A program made the translations under genes and the position numbers. The notes under the pieces are model-generated. The model made no database searches. It was not told the DNA's origin and saw nothing but the letters and a program-made list of their open reading frames with translations. 64,000 nt of DNA from Dromiciops gliroides (Eukaryota > Chordata > Mammalia > Microbiotheria > Microbiotheriidae): positions 244,018,941-244,082,940 of the forward strand of contig NC_057862.1 of NCBI RefSeq assembly GCF_019393635.1. Direction: 5' to 3'. Below, one piece after another: positions 21,140-31,808 of the stretch. Positions within the stretch are counted from its first letter, which is position 1, and each line of letters starts with the position of its first letter.

Positions 21140-22505
21140 CTAAGGAAGAGGTGGAGCCAACACAGTAGAGTAGAGGGAGAATTCCAGCCAAATTCTCATG
21201 AGATTCTCCTCCAAGCAATTTAAAAATAACATGTCAAATCAAATTCTGGAGTAGCATACACAACAAAAGGTCATGGTGAGACATTTTCCCAATCTAAGAC
21301 AATTTAGGAGATCAGAAAGAGAGGTCTGTGACCCTGGGGTGGAGGCTGACCTGGAGCAGTGTGACAACACCAGCTATGGGTCTTGGAAGCTGTGGTAGAG
21401 GTGACAATAGCAAAAACAGTCCTGGGAACTATTACTGCCCATAGATGGCAAGGGGATTGGACTTTATCAGAAGGAGATTACAGGGGACCTCTGTGCAGGT
21501 ACTGGGATTGCTTGGCAACTACATTATTTTATATTCTGTTTTGGGTTGCAGTTGAAAGGGCAAAAAGGAACCCTTGTGGTTGCAAGGAAACAGGGGTCCT
21601 GGTCTTAATTTCAGGAGAGAGAGAGAACAGAGGCCCTAGTTTCTGGTAGTGGTTCCAGAGAGGAAAGAGCAGTATTAGCATTTGTGGTCGCAAAGAAATA
21701 GGGATGCTTCCTGGGTAGAGACCTGAACAGACCAGGAGAGCAGAGATTACATCTTTCCCTAGACCACACTAACTTGGAAGCAGCAAAAACTTACAGACTC
21801 CCACAACTAGCTGTGAAAATGGCAGGGACAAAGATCCTGAGGCTTGGGACAGAGGTGAGCATAGTCCAACTCTAATAGGAAGTTCAATTTCAAGAAATAG
21901 GTTGGAAAAATGAGCATTCAACAACAACAAAAATAACATAACCATAAAAAGCCACTATGTTGACAGGGAAGATCAAGAGATAAACTCAGAAGAAAACAAT
22001 CATGAAAATATTTACAAAGACTCAAGGGAAAATGCAAATTGGACACAAGCCCAACAGAAAATTGCTAAATAAAGATTTTTAAAAGAGCAAAAAAAATTTT
22101 TTAAATCAAATAGGAGTAGTAGATGAAAAATTGGCAAAAGAAATGAGAGAAATGAAAGAAAATTATAAAAAAGGAATTAACAACTTGGTAAAGGAGGCAC
22201 AAAAATATTCTTAAAATGAAGAATTGATCAAATGGAAAAAGAAGTACAAGGCTTCACTGAGGAAAATAATTCCTTAAAAATTGGAATTGGTCTAGTGGAA
22301 GATAATTATTCCATGAGACATCAAAAAACAATAAAACAAAGTTAAAAAATGAAAAAATAGAAGAAAATATGAAACATCTTATTAGAAAAACAACTACCTG
22401 GAAAATATATCAAGGAGAGATCATTTAAGAATTACTGAACTCTCTCAAAACCATGATCTAAAAAAGAGCCTAGACATCATATTTCAAGAAATTTTAAAGG
22501 AAAAC
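21140..22505 (+). repeat. L1 5' UTR and ORF1, broken
   Basis: Begins 'gaggtggagccaa', the usual L1 5' start, then about 800 bp of 5' UTR and degenerate ORF1 text (an N-terminal coiled-coil rich in E, K, Q with 'EMREMKENYKKGINNLVKEAQK'-like reading). Several stops. The ORF1 is interrupted at 22509 by an antisense L1 fragment and resumes at about 23325. Confidence 0.7.
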
Positions 22506-22509
22506 TGCC

Positions 22510-23324
22510 GAGGTTGTTTTTTAAATTATACAAGTATTTTACTATTTTCCAGTTGCATGTAAAGATAGTTTTCAATATTTGTTTTCATAAGATTTTTAGT
22601 TCCAAATTTTTCTCCCTCCCTTCCCTTCCTCCTCCTCAAGACAGAAAGCAATCTGATATAAGTTATATGTACAATCACATTAAACATATTTCTGTATTAG
22701 TCATGTTGTGAAAGAAGAATCAGAACACAAGGGGAAAATCCTCAAAAAACAAAAACAAAAGTAGAACCAGTATGGTTCAATCTGCATTCAGAATCCACAG
22801 TACTTTTTTCCGGAACGTGGAGAACATTTTCCATCATGAGTTCTTTGGAATTATCTTGGACAATTGTATTTCTGAGAAGAGTTAAGTCTATCACAACAGA
22901 TCATCATACAATGTTACTGTTATTGTATACAATGTTCTCCTGGTTCTGCTCACTTCACTCAGCATCAGTTCATTTAAGTCTTTCCAGGTTTTTCTGAAAT
23001 CTGCCTGTTCATCGTTTCTTACAGCACAATAGTATTCCATTACATTCATATAGCACAATTTGTTCAGCCATACCCCAATTGATGGACATTCCTTCAATTT
23101 CCAATTCTTTGCCATCACAAAGAGAGCTGCTATAAATATTTATGTACATGTGGGTCCTCTTCCCTTTTCTATGATCTCTTTGGGATATAGACCTAGTAGT
23201 GGCATTACTGGGTCAAAGGGTATGCACAGTCCCATAGCCCTTTGGGGATAGTTCCAAGTTGCTCTCCAAAATAGTTGGATCAGTTCATAACTCCACCAAT
23301 AATGCATTAGTGTTCCTGCCCAGA
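22510..23324 (-). repeat. L1 fragment inserted antisense into another L1
   Basis: Antisense L1 3' region ('atgttctcctggttctgctc', 'tacagcacaatagtattcca', 'actgggtcaaagggtatgca'). It splits ORF1 of the plus-strand L1: 'ggaaaactgcc' before, 'gcccagatgttttagaac' after. Same L1 region as at 62.2-64.0 kb. Confidence 0.7.
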
Positions 23325-23720
23325 TGTTTTAGAACTAGAGGTCAAAATAGACATTGAAAGAAATCACTATAATCTAATCCTAAAGCATGAGTGGGTCAAA
23401 GAACAAATCATTTCATTAAAGAGAATGACGACAACGAGACAACATACCAAAATTGTGGGATGTAACCAAAGCAGAACTTAGGGGAAATTTTATATCTCTA
23501 AAAATTTACATCAATAAAAGAAAAAGAACTGATTAATTAGGCATGTAGCCAAAAAAAATGAGAAAAAGAATAAATGAAAACTCCCTAGAAATCCTGAAAA
23601 TCAAAGGAGAAACTAATAACATTAAAAGTTTAAAAAAATTGAAATAATAAAACTAGGAGCTGCTTTTATGAAAAAAACCAACAACAACAACAACAAAATA
23701 GATACACTATTGGTTAATTT
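23325..23720 (+). repeat. L1 ORF1 end and ORF2 fragment
   Basis: Continues the ORF1 text, then jumps by deletion to ORF2 text near an 'INKTRSWFYEKINKID'-like stretch in the endonuclease-RT linker region. Dead. Confidence 0.6.
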
Positions 23721-23739
23721 GATTTAAAAGAAAAGAAAG

Positions 23740-24005
23740 TTCCCAGGCTCCCTGGCTTCTCAGAGCTTTTGTGGAGGGCTGGCTGGTTATATAATTTTTC
23801 CTGGAATCCTGGCTCCAAGGTCTTCATAGCTCCAACACCTGGGGATAAGAGATAAGGGATAAGAGCCTCTGGAATGACAACACAGAACAGAAACAAACAT
23901 CTTCAGGCCAATGTCTTAGAGCTAGGGTAAAAAAGGGAGCAAGGGAATGAATGACTTCGCCTCTTATTTCTTCAGTTCATGGCTTCTGTGCGCTGAGTAA
24001 ACTGT
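23740..24005 (-). repeat. Unclassified LTR-like repeat, copy 1
   Basis: Blocks 'ggaatcctggctccaaggt', 'cacagaacagaaac' and 'ctctggaatgacaacacag' recur at 24575-24745, with the same order. Class unknown. Confidence 0.45.
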
Positions 24006-24009
24006 GATC

Positions 24010-24745
24010 TTAACACAAACTACCCTGGCTTCCATTCAAGCTAGGCTAGGTAGGCTGCATTTTACTACTCTCCCAGGGTTCTTTGGTATCATTAAGAAGA
24101 TTGGGGGTGGTGTCTGGGCTCTCGGTAAATGGCGCCAGCCTCACCGATTATTTTTCCTCCATTATAGGTCCCCTGCATCCCAGTTCCATTTAGCTACTAA
24201 CAGTCTGATTAGCTTTTACACAGATGTATTTACTTTATTTTTTTTCTGTGGGACAATGAGGGTTAAGTGACTTGCCCAGGGTCACACAGTTAGTAAGTGT
24301 CAAGTGTCTGAGGCTGGATTTGAACTCAGGTCCTCCTGAATCCAGGGCCAGTGTTTTATCCACTGCACCACCTAGCTGCCCCTGTATTTACTTTAAAAGG
24401 TATAATCATACATATACAAACATTCTCCCAACATGTAGGAAGCATAATTCTTTTTACCCTTTGCACCACCTCAGTCTCTAGGGAGGAGGAGTTAGGTCCA
24501 TAGCTTAGCTTGGTTCCTACAGAGCACAGTCCCTGTTTCCAATCCAGAATTCCCTTCTGGTTCATGTCTCAGACACTCTGACTTCTCAGGGCTTCCATGT
24601 GGGGTTGGTTGACTGTCCCATCCCTCCAGGAATCCTGGCTCCAAGGTATCCATGGCTTCAACTCTTGTGTATTATGGGGTTCATTGCTGGTTCCTGAAAC
24701 TGGGAAGAACAAATGGCACAGAACAGAAACAGACACTCTCAGGCC
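24010..24745 (-). repeat. Unclassified LTR-like repeat, copy 2
   Basis: Contains 'catcccagttccatttagct' and other blocks shared with 39350-40110 and 42640-43765, then the same end blocks as 23740-24005. A SINE (24238-24382) is inserted in it, and its right part is cut by the solo LTR at 24746; text resumes at 25338. Confidence 0.45.
24238..24382 (-). repeat. Marsupial SINE (SINE1/WALLSI type)
   Basis: Reverse copy, TSD GTATTTACTTTA at 24226-24237 and 24383-24394. Confidence 0.93.
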
Positions 24746-25337
24746 TGTTTGGGGCAAACTGCCTCAGTTTACCCAAATAACTCGAGGAGACCACCAAGTC
24801 AAGCAGAGACAGATTTACTACATTCCCATGGGAATGGGCAAACTCAATAACTGAGTCGCAATAGCTAATACATGCCTTGACCTTTTATAGGGGAAGTCCC
24901 CATGCACACTAGGGTGAGCTCACAATCTAACATCCAATCCTGTCTCACCCAGGGTGCAGCTCGTGATCAATGTATGGAGACATGCATATGTCACTTAACA
25001 TCTGGTCTCAACTCAGTTGCTGCATCCTGTGCCGAGCCCTGTCCTTTCTTCTTGAGTCCTGAGTATTGAATTGGTGGGCAAACTCCCCGACCCACTCAAC
25101 AGGGACTGGGGTTCTGACACATGATGGATTCCAGAAAAAAAAACTAATATGTAGCTGACAAGCGGGGAGACTGAGCAGAAGTAAAAATACTGTTAATTGG
25201 CAATAAAACTTAAAGGAGACAGTGAGAATTTGACAAGCAATAAACTTTTAAACTAACTATACTGGGGCAGGGCTGGGTATCTTCCAGACCCCATTCTCAG
25301 AGTTTAATCTGACTCAAATCCATAATCATCTCATACA
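24746..25337 (-). mobile_element. Solo LTR, same family as the RPL15-interrupting LTR
   Basis: Starts TGTTTGGGGCAAACTGCC and ends ATCATCTCATACA, the reverse complement of the LTR at 9924-10535, with a perfect 4-bp TSD, GGCC (24742-24745 and 25338-25341). 592 bp. No internal retroviral sequence beside it. Confidence 0.92.
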
Positions 25338-25341
25338 GGCC

Positions 25342-25940
25342 CATTTCTTCAAACCAAGGTGAAAGAGGGAAAGCAGGAAAGGAAGTCCTTCCCTTTTTAC
25401 CAGTTAAGTTCATAGTACCCTTGGTGTGGGTGAATTGTGATCTTCACCTGGATGGATATAACAGATAAGAGTGACTGAAAACAGCAACCTCAGTCTCACA
25501 AGTTTTAAGATGCAGAGAGTCAATCAAAAGAGGCAATTTCTGCTACATGGTAGGGGATGCAGAGGCCTCTATGCTAGGCAATCTGGACATGCTCCAAAAG
25601 TCCCCTCAGGGTGCCATGTTTAGACAAGCCTGTATTATATTTCCATGTTAATTACCCCTACTGTTTGTCAAAACACTCTACTCCCTTTCTAATTTGCTGA
25701 AGGGACTTATTTGTGCCTCAAAAAGGGATTACCTGGTTGGATTTTTGCTTTTAATTTAACTCCAGGTTATCATCCCCTTTTCTGTGATTAGATCCTGGGC
25801 TTTCAAGGACAAAGTCTCTTGTTGGTGTTGTTGTCTTGTCCTTTTAACCTTTTTCTATGAGGTTCAGATATAAATGACTGTTTTTGAAAACTTGCTGTAT
25901 TGCTCTCTGATCCTTTTTATGTTTCATATTCTACAGACAT
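25342..25940. other. LTR-like repeat remainder and unrecognised sequence
   Basis: The first ~100 bp continue the repeat cut by the solo LTR ('gaaagagggaaagcaggaaa'). The remainder shows no recognisable gene. Confidence 0.4.
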
Positions 25941-25942
25941 TC

Positions 25943-26518
25943 TTATACAAGTGAATAAAATAATTGCTTCTTTGTGGTTGAATAAGGGCACCAGGAGTAC
26001 TCTGTAGGTGTTCTGAAAGCATCCCTTGATTCAGCTCCAATCGCTGACCAGACAACAGGAATCTTATGTATCTCATACTGTTCCCACATGATTTTGATCT
26101 CCTTTGCTAAGTCTCTATATTTGGAAAGCCTTTTCTGTTCAGTGTAGTTGGAGATTATGGACATTTGTTGGTTTGGTGGTTTCTGAATAACCTCTGATAA
26201 CTGAAAAAAAGAAAACTTCAGGAGGAAAGCTTGGCTTACACTGTAAATAAAGATTTGTTTTGGTTCCTTTTCATAAGATCCATGTTGTCTTTTATTTATA
26301 TTATTGAGTGAAGGTTGATGGAATAGGGAATCTCTGCCATGGTTTTGTTTTGTTTTTGTGGTGATCTGGGTTGGTGAAGTGGGAGGGGTAGGGTGGGACA
26401 CTGGAGAGTTTATGGGAAGCCAGGATTGTAGACCTGGAAGATTGGGGTGGAGGGGGATATAAGTCAGGGTGAAGCTACCACAAAAGTGCTTCTGCTGCTT
26501 CGCCTCCTTCTTTCTCAC
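25943..26518 (-). pseudogene. LINE-derived open reading frame, remnant
   Basis: 191 codons open on the minus strand. Residues about 130-160 (RLSKYRDLAKEIKIMWEQYEIHKIPVVWSAIGA) resemble the tail of a LINE reverse-transcriptase polyprotein, which typically ends K(Y/-)-DL--EI--MW----..IPIV-GA-G. The N-terminal half is low complexity and unlike any domain I know. No promoter, splice or poly-A context. Probably a LINE fossil that happens to be open. Confidence 0.45.
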
Positions 26519-26529
26519 AACTGAGCAAT

Positions 26530-26990
26530 AACAACATAAGCAGACCTTTAGAATAGGCTCTGTAGTGCTGTCCTCTAGGTAGAAGTCAGATGTGGGGCAG
26601 ATGAAAAAGTAATTGGAAAATATTTAACAAAAATAAATAAAAATGCAATAAAATAAAATATATGCAATAAAATATAGGTAATGTTTATATGTGGTTTTCT
26701 AAGTCAATATGTACCCCAAAGGATCCTTATGTAGGGTTTAGTGACTCGGTTTCTATTTGAGTTTGACACCATTGCTTTAGGTATCGGGATTGATAGTGAT
26801 ATAAGTTCAGTATAATGAGATCTTTTTTGCTTTTTTGCTTTTTAATAACTGCACTCCCCCCCAACCATTACTCTTTTTGAACAGCTTTCTCATTTCCTCC
26901 TGGATCTCTTGAATTAGCAGGTTAATACCCTGGGCAAGTCACTTAACCCCAATTGCCTTAAACATCTAGGGTCATCTCCAGTTGTCCAGA
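26530..26990. other. No recognised feature
   Basis: AT-rich, with AATAAAA repeats at 26630-26675. Nothing gene-like. A SINE scrap ('gggcaagtcacttaacccca') is at about 26933-26958. Confidence 0.45.
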
Positions 26991-27160
26991 TATGTATCTT
27001 GCCACTAGAGCCAGATGGCTCTGGAGGAGAGAGTGAAGTTGGTTACTTTGCACAGTCTTCCCTCATTTAAATCTAATTTAGTCAAAGTCATGACATCACC
27101 CTGATGTCATAGTCCTCCTCAAAAACAAAGGACAAACAACAACAACAATGAACTACAATC
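26990..27160 (-). repeat. Unclassified SINE-like repeat
   Basis: 'ccagatggctctggaggaga', 'ttcaaatctaatttag'-like and 'tcatgacatcaccctgatgt' blocks; the reverse of a family related to 51715-52128. Ends in an (AAC) tract at 27133-27149. Confidence 0.45.
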
Positions 27161-27289
27161 TATCAAAGTGTTTACTGATAGAATCTTTTCACCTAGAAAG
27201 AGGAGTCTTTCTAGAGTGCTCATCAGTGGAGATATAAATCTATGTTTCAGGAAAAACCAAAGAGTGAGAAACAGAGGCCTAGCCTTTAG

Positions 27290-27437
27290 GACTATTTTTT
27301 TTTTTTGCGGGGCTATGGGGTCACACTTGCCCAGGGTCACACAGTTAGTTAGTGTCAAGTGTCTGAGACCAGATTTGAACTCACGTACTCCTGAATCCAG
27401 GGCCCGTGCTTTATCCACGGCTCCACCTAGCTGCCTG
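27290..27437 (-). repeat. Marsupial SINE (SINE1/WALLSI type)
   Basis: Reverse copy, TSD GGCCTAGCCTTTAG at 27276-27289 and 27438-27451. Confidence 0.93.
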
Positions 27438-27451
27438 GGCCTAGCCTTTAG

Positions 27452-28030
27452 ATGGTATACATCAAACATTTCACACTGTCCAGACCATTGATACACACTT
27501 TTGTGATCATTCTTTTCACCAGTAGCCTCTGGCAAGCATATTCTTCAGCTCCACTAGACTCTCTAGAGTATCTTCTTGCCTTTTAATAGCCAAAAGCAGA
27601 GCATCAACTGGATGTACCCTAGATAGCATTTGGGAGCATGGGAGGAAATGCTACACTCATACCTTTACAAAAATTTTCTATATGGCATTGTTTCAAAGCT
27701 GAGGAGACATTTGTACGCCCCCAGGGAAATGAGACCAATTTAATAAAATTCCACTAAAACAAAATCAGATTTGTAAACGCCAAGTGGATCAACTTGGTAA
27801 ATTTCAGAGGGGTAGAAAAATTTGTAAATTTTAGAGGTGATATTGACTTTATAAAATTTGGGGAGCAGAAGCAATACTCCCAAAGCAGGAGTGTTTGGAG
27901 TAGCCTTCTTGGTATTGCTCTAATACATCCTTGAGGTAGAAGTATAACTTTATCAGATGGTAAGAAAACTGCCAATGTCATGGAGGTGGGTAAATGCGGA
28001 AAAAATTCTCATATGTTTTCATAGGGGTAG
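27452..28030. other. No recognised feature
   Basis: AT-rich flank of the LTR-element palindrome. No gene or named repeat seen. Confidence 0.4.
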
Positions 28031-28402
28031 TGTTAAGGGCTAAAATTCTAGCTAAACTGTCTAAAATATCTAATGAGTGGTCGCCAATAAATTATAAGCT
28101 TTAGCAAGAGTTAGACTTTTAAGCATTTATTAAGGAGAATAAGAATTTGGTAAAGAGAGAGAAAAAGGCCTAGATTCCTATCTATTAAAGGGAGAGCACA
28201 TTTCTAGCTCCGCTCTCCACCAGAGTCCAAAGGAAAGAGTGTCAGACCGAGCGCTACTCTCTTCCTTCTTCCTCCCACTACCCAACGTCACTTCCTGATG
28301 CCAAAGAAAAGACTCCTGGTCTTGCCCTCAAAGACCTTCACTTCATGGGTGGAACTCTTCTACAGTAAGTCTCCAGCAGGTGGCGTCATTCCAATTGTTA
28401 CA
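28031..28402 (-). mobile_element. 3' LTR of outer element
   Basis: 372 bp, from TGTTAAGGGC to CAATTGTTACA as read on the + strand. Differs from the partner at 35151-35522 at one position by eye. Confidence 0.9.
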
Positions 28403-30443
28403 GTTCCCCGCTTTGTTTCCTCAAGAAACGGGACGTTTCCTTGATGAAACAGTCAAAAATAACAGAATATAATAACCTATGCTAACTAACAATATGTTAA
28501 TAACAATATAGAAAAGGAAGAGAGGAAAGTTTTTGTCCAGAGTGGCGATTTTTTGTCCTCATGAACTGATGCTTTGACATTGGTCTTGCAAAGGGAGGGC
28601 CTCTGCAGAGAGTACATGTTACAGATGGTGTATATAATAACAGAAAGAGAAAAAGGAAAAAACAACAAAAACAAAGCTTTTCATTTAAAGTCTCTGAAAG
28701 TCTTTTTTCAGATGTCCTCTAGGTGTAGTCGTGGAATGGAAGTCTTTTCAGGGGTTGATGTGTGGATGCTGGTAATAAGCCAGGAAAATTTCCTACAAAA
28801 TTGAGCTTAACACAACTTTAAAATAGCTTTGTCAATAATCAAATCAAACAATGAAAGTTCTCAAAAACATGTCTAAGGGAATTCAGAATCTTGGTTGTTA
28901 CATGAAACATATAATAAAACAAAAATTGAAACATTCTTTAAAATTATAATATTACTATTATATATAATATTACTATAGTCCCCCCCTTATGGAGGGTAAT
29001 TGAGAAGACAATTGCTGTGATATTAATTTTTAAAAATAATTTTTATCTGTTTCATCACTTTTTTGCATAATCTGCCTAATTATCCTCATGCCACTATGAG
29101 AAATTAAAAAATCTAATATAATTGGTAACAGGTGTCAAAGCCAAATTCAACACTGTTATTTATCATGACACCTGAGATAATTATGGGGGTTACCATAAAA
29201 GAACAGAGAAATGATGGGATATGAGCATTCCCACACTTGCAATATATACTGCCCATGCAGTATGCCAGGCTTAAAATAGGTGGATGGAATATATGTCCAT
29301 GCCACCGAACATATTGGAGGAAACTGAGTCAGACTTAATCAGATGCATGGGATTGAGATGGTCCATGGCATCAGGCATATAGGAGGGAGCATAGAAGCCA
29401 GGTGTAGAAGTGAGATGGGTGGGATCAATACTTCCAGCCATCTGTACAATATTGTAGGGAAAAATAAAATAAAATATTAAACCAAGAGAATCCAACCTCA
29501 ACATTTGTCAAAAGCCGTTCCCTCGGCCATACCTTGACTTGATGCATGTCTCCCCTCATGTGACAGTTCAGTGTCTGCTCTTACATGTATTTCTCATTTT
29601 GTGATTGGATGGCATCTTGGCCAACTGGCATCTGATAACTCAGAATAAAGGCAATTAATGTCTTAAATGATAAGTTCCCATAATCCAAGTCTCATATGGA
29701 TTTAAAAATTGAGGATAATAAATGATTGCAAAAAATGTGAATACATCTTGACTCAGAACACAATATATAATTATGCAACAATTTCAAATAATACCCCTTT
29801 TTTTTACTTAGTATACAATTACTTTTGTGAAAAATCAGAACATATTTAAATACAAGTTAAAGCACAACAGAATCTCAAAGGAAACTTTTTTTTTTGAAAA
29901 AAGAAAACTTTTACAAATGTTCCCCTCTCTTTTTTTTTTTTTGAATATGCTTATCAAAAATAATACTTCTGGAATCAATTTACACTTGCCATGGCAACCA
30001 ATTTGCCAGGGAAATGCTTTAAAGAATTTGATCAAATAATCAGTTGAGAAAAAATAACAAAAACAAACAACTCAGAATATGGGAGCACGATACTCCTAGA
30101 ATTAACATTGTATTATGAAATCAAAACCATCTTGCAATTTTTTAAAATTAGATAAATGAATAGAAGAAAATACACATGGAACAATAAAAGACAGTGAAAT
30201 TCAAACTAAGGAAATCTAAATGAACGTGAACTTAATAAGAGTATTATAAAATATAAACTTGATCACATGACTAAAAAGCTTTTACAAATATTCTCCTTGT
30301 TTTAAAAACTAAGTATAAAATACAATCTCAAAAGCATGAAAATCTCTATAAAAATAAACCCATACCATTAATTTCAAAATGTAGATGTAATAGCATAGAA
30401 ATCCTATGTAACCTCTGAACTGACATTAATAATCTGAGTGAAG
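28403..30443 (-). mobile_element. Outer element, 3' non-coding interior
   Basis: AT-rich, non-coding, the reverse complement of 32690-34657. Includes a polypurine tract before the LTR. The open stretches here on either strand match the mirror-image arm and are not conserved genes. Confidence 0.75.
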
Positions 30444-31280
30444 TTAGAACACTTGATTCCAATATCTAAAATCCCCAATACTCATATCAATACCTTGCTG
30501 CTTACTTCTACATTTCTGTAAAATATGTACCCTTCCATGGCAAAAGAAGCAGAGTCTTGAACTATGGTGATGATTGTCATTCTTATTCAGCTTAAGTTTT
30601 TCTTCTTTAACCCCTCTATATTGTCTGTCAGTCTTTTCACCATACAAATGCTTTATAAGATTACTGATTAAAGACAAAAGCAGGTTAGCAAAATTATGAA
30701 CAAATCGAGCATATCTGGAATTTAAAGGGTTTTCTAAGGTTGTCTCAGAAGCACAGCCAGGCTGGGGAAGGGCTGAGCCTGAAGCTGCAAATGTAGTTAG
30801 AGAAAGTTGCACATGAGCATTAGATCTCTGGACTTCCCGGGCAGGGGAAGCAATGGGCTTGGCCATAGGAGGAGTAGAGGGTGGGGTCTGGAGAGGAGGG
30901 GAGGGACCAGAGCAATTTGAATCAGACTTGATTTTGAACTCAGGCCTGGATTCCTCTTCCCCCACTTTGCCTCCAGGTGCTAGGAGATTAAAAGCTTCTA
31001 GAGGGTGGGTCATTGCCTCCAGGCATGCAAAATTAAAGCAACAATTAGTGTTAGAACTGGGAAAAGCAGCAGGAATCTCTTCAGGTTTCTCTGAAAAAGC
31101 ATGGTTGGGAGAGGGGGAGATATTTCCTTGTGTGAGTATGTTGCTGGCTCTTCTAACAAAAAGAAAAAGAAAAATAGAAAATCCACAAAAACAAAGCATT
31201 AACATGACCTTATCTCCCATTCGTCTGGTTAAACAGACTAAAATAAAAAATAGGGTAATTAGAGAGTTTAAAAGGTCCAT
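30444..31280 (-). CDS. Gag-like reading frame, outer element (fossil)
   Basis: Open from MDLLNSLITLFF to the end, 278 codons. Two hydrophobic segments lie at the N terminus (residues about 4-18 and 25-42), then a Pro/Ser-rich central region, then a C-terminal CFFCHGRVHILQKC zinc-knuckle-like motif (Cx2Cx4Hx4C) typical of retroviral nucleocapsid. A capsid-sized domain is not seen, so it is much shorter than a usual Gag. The frame opens farther upstream into flanking LTR sequence, which is not part of it. Same frame in the inner copy. Confidence 0.6.
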   Translation of the reverse strand: MDLLNSLITLFFILVCLTRRMGDKVMLMLCFCGFSIFLFLFVRRASNILTQGNISPSPNHAFSEKPEEIPAAFPSSNTNCCFNFACLEAMTHPLEAFNLLAPGGKVGEEESRPEFKIKSDSNCSGPSPPLQTPPSTPPMAKPIASPAREVQRSNAHVQLSLTTFAASGSALPQPGCASETTLENPLNSRYARFVHNFANLLLSLISNLIKHLYGEKTDRQYRGVKEEKLKLNKNDNHHHSSRLCFFCHGRVHILQKCRSKQQGIDMSIGDFRYWNQVF

Positions 31281-31298
31281 TTGAAAAAATTTAAAGGG
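31281..31298 (-). other. Junction of outer interior with inner element
   Basis: AGGG at 31295-31298 is the left copy of the inner element's TSD. The bases before it read on as the outer element's gag leader. Confidence 0.9.
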
Positions 31299-31670
31299 TG
31301 TAACGATTGGAATAACGCCACCTGCTGGATACTTACTGTAGAAGAGTTCTGCCCATAAAGCGAAGGTCTTTGAGGGCAAGACCAGGAGTCTTTTCTTTGG
31401 CATCAGGAAGTGATGTGGACTAGTGGGAGGAGGAAGGAAGAGACTGGCGCTCAGTCTGACACTCTTTCCTTTTGGACTCTGGTGGAGAGCGGAGCTAGAA
31501 ATGTGCTCTCCCTTTAATAGATAGGAATCTAGGCCTTTTTCTCTCTCTTTACCAAATTCTTATTCTCCTTAATAAATGCTTAAAAGTCTAACTCTTGCTA
31601 AAGCTTATAATTTATTGGCGACCACTCATTAGATATTTTAGACAGTTTAGCTAGAATTTTAGCCTTAACA
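31299..31670 (+). mobile_element. 5' LTR of inner element
   Basis: 372 bp, TGTAACGATTGG to GCCTTAACA. AATAAA at about 31571 ('ccttaataaatgc'). Confidence 0.93.
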
Positions 31671-31672
31671 GA

Positions 31673-31690
31673 TGGCTGACCACGAAGAGG
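31673..31690 (+). other. Primer-binding site, tRNA-Arg-like
   Basis: TGGCTGACCACGAAGAGG, two bases after the LTR, is a near match to the complement of the 3' end of tRNA-Arg(TCG). The corresponding site of the outer element, on the minus strand at 35131-35148, is also a near match. Confidence 0.55.
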
Positions 31691-31808
31691 AAAGCTAAAC
31701 CTCAGTCTTCTTCTGATCTTCTGGTTGGGTAAGAAATTTTCTCTACCCTCTCCCTTTAACTGCTAAGTACTGTCGTACTGGCTGGGTTTTCCTTTTAAAT
31801 TTTTTCAA

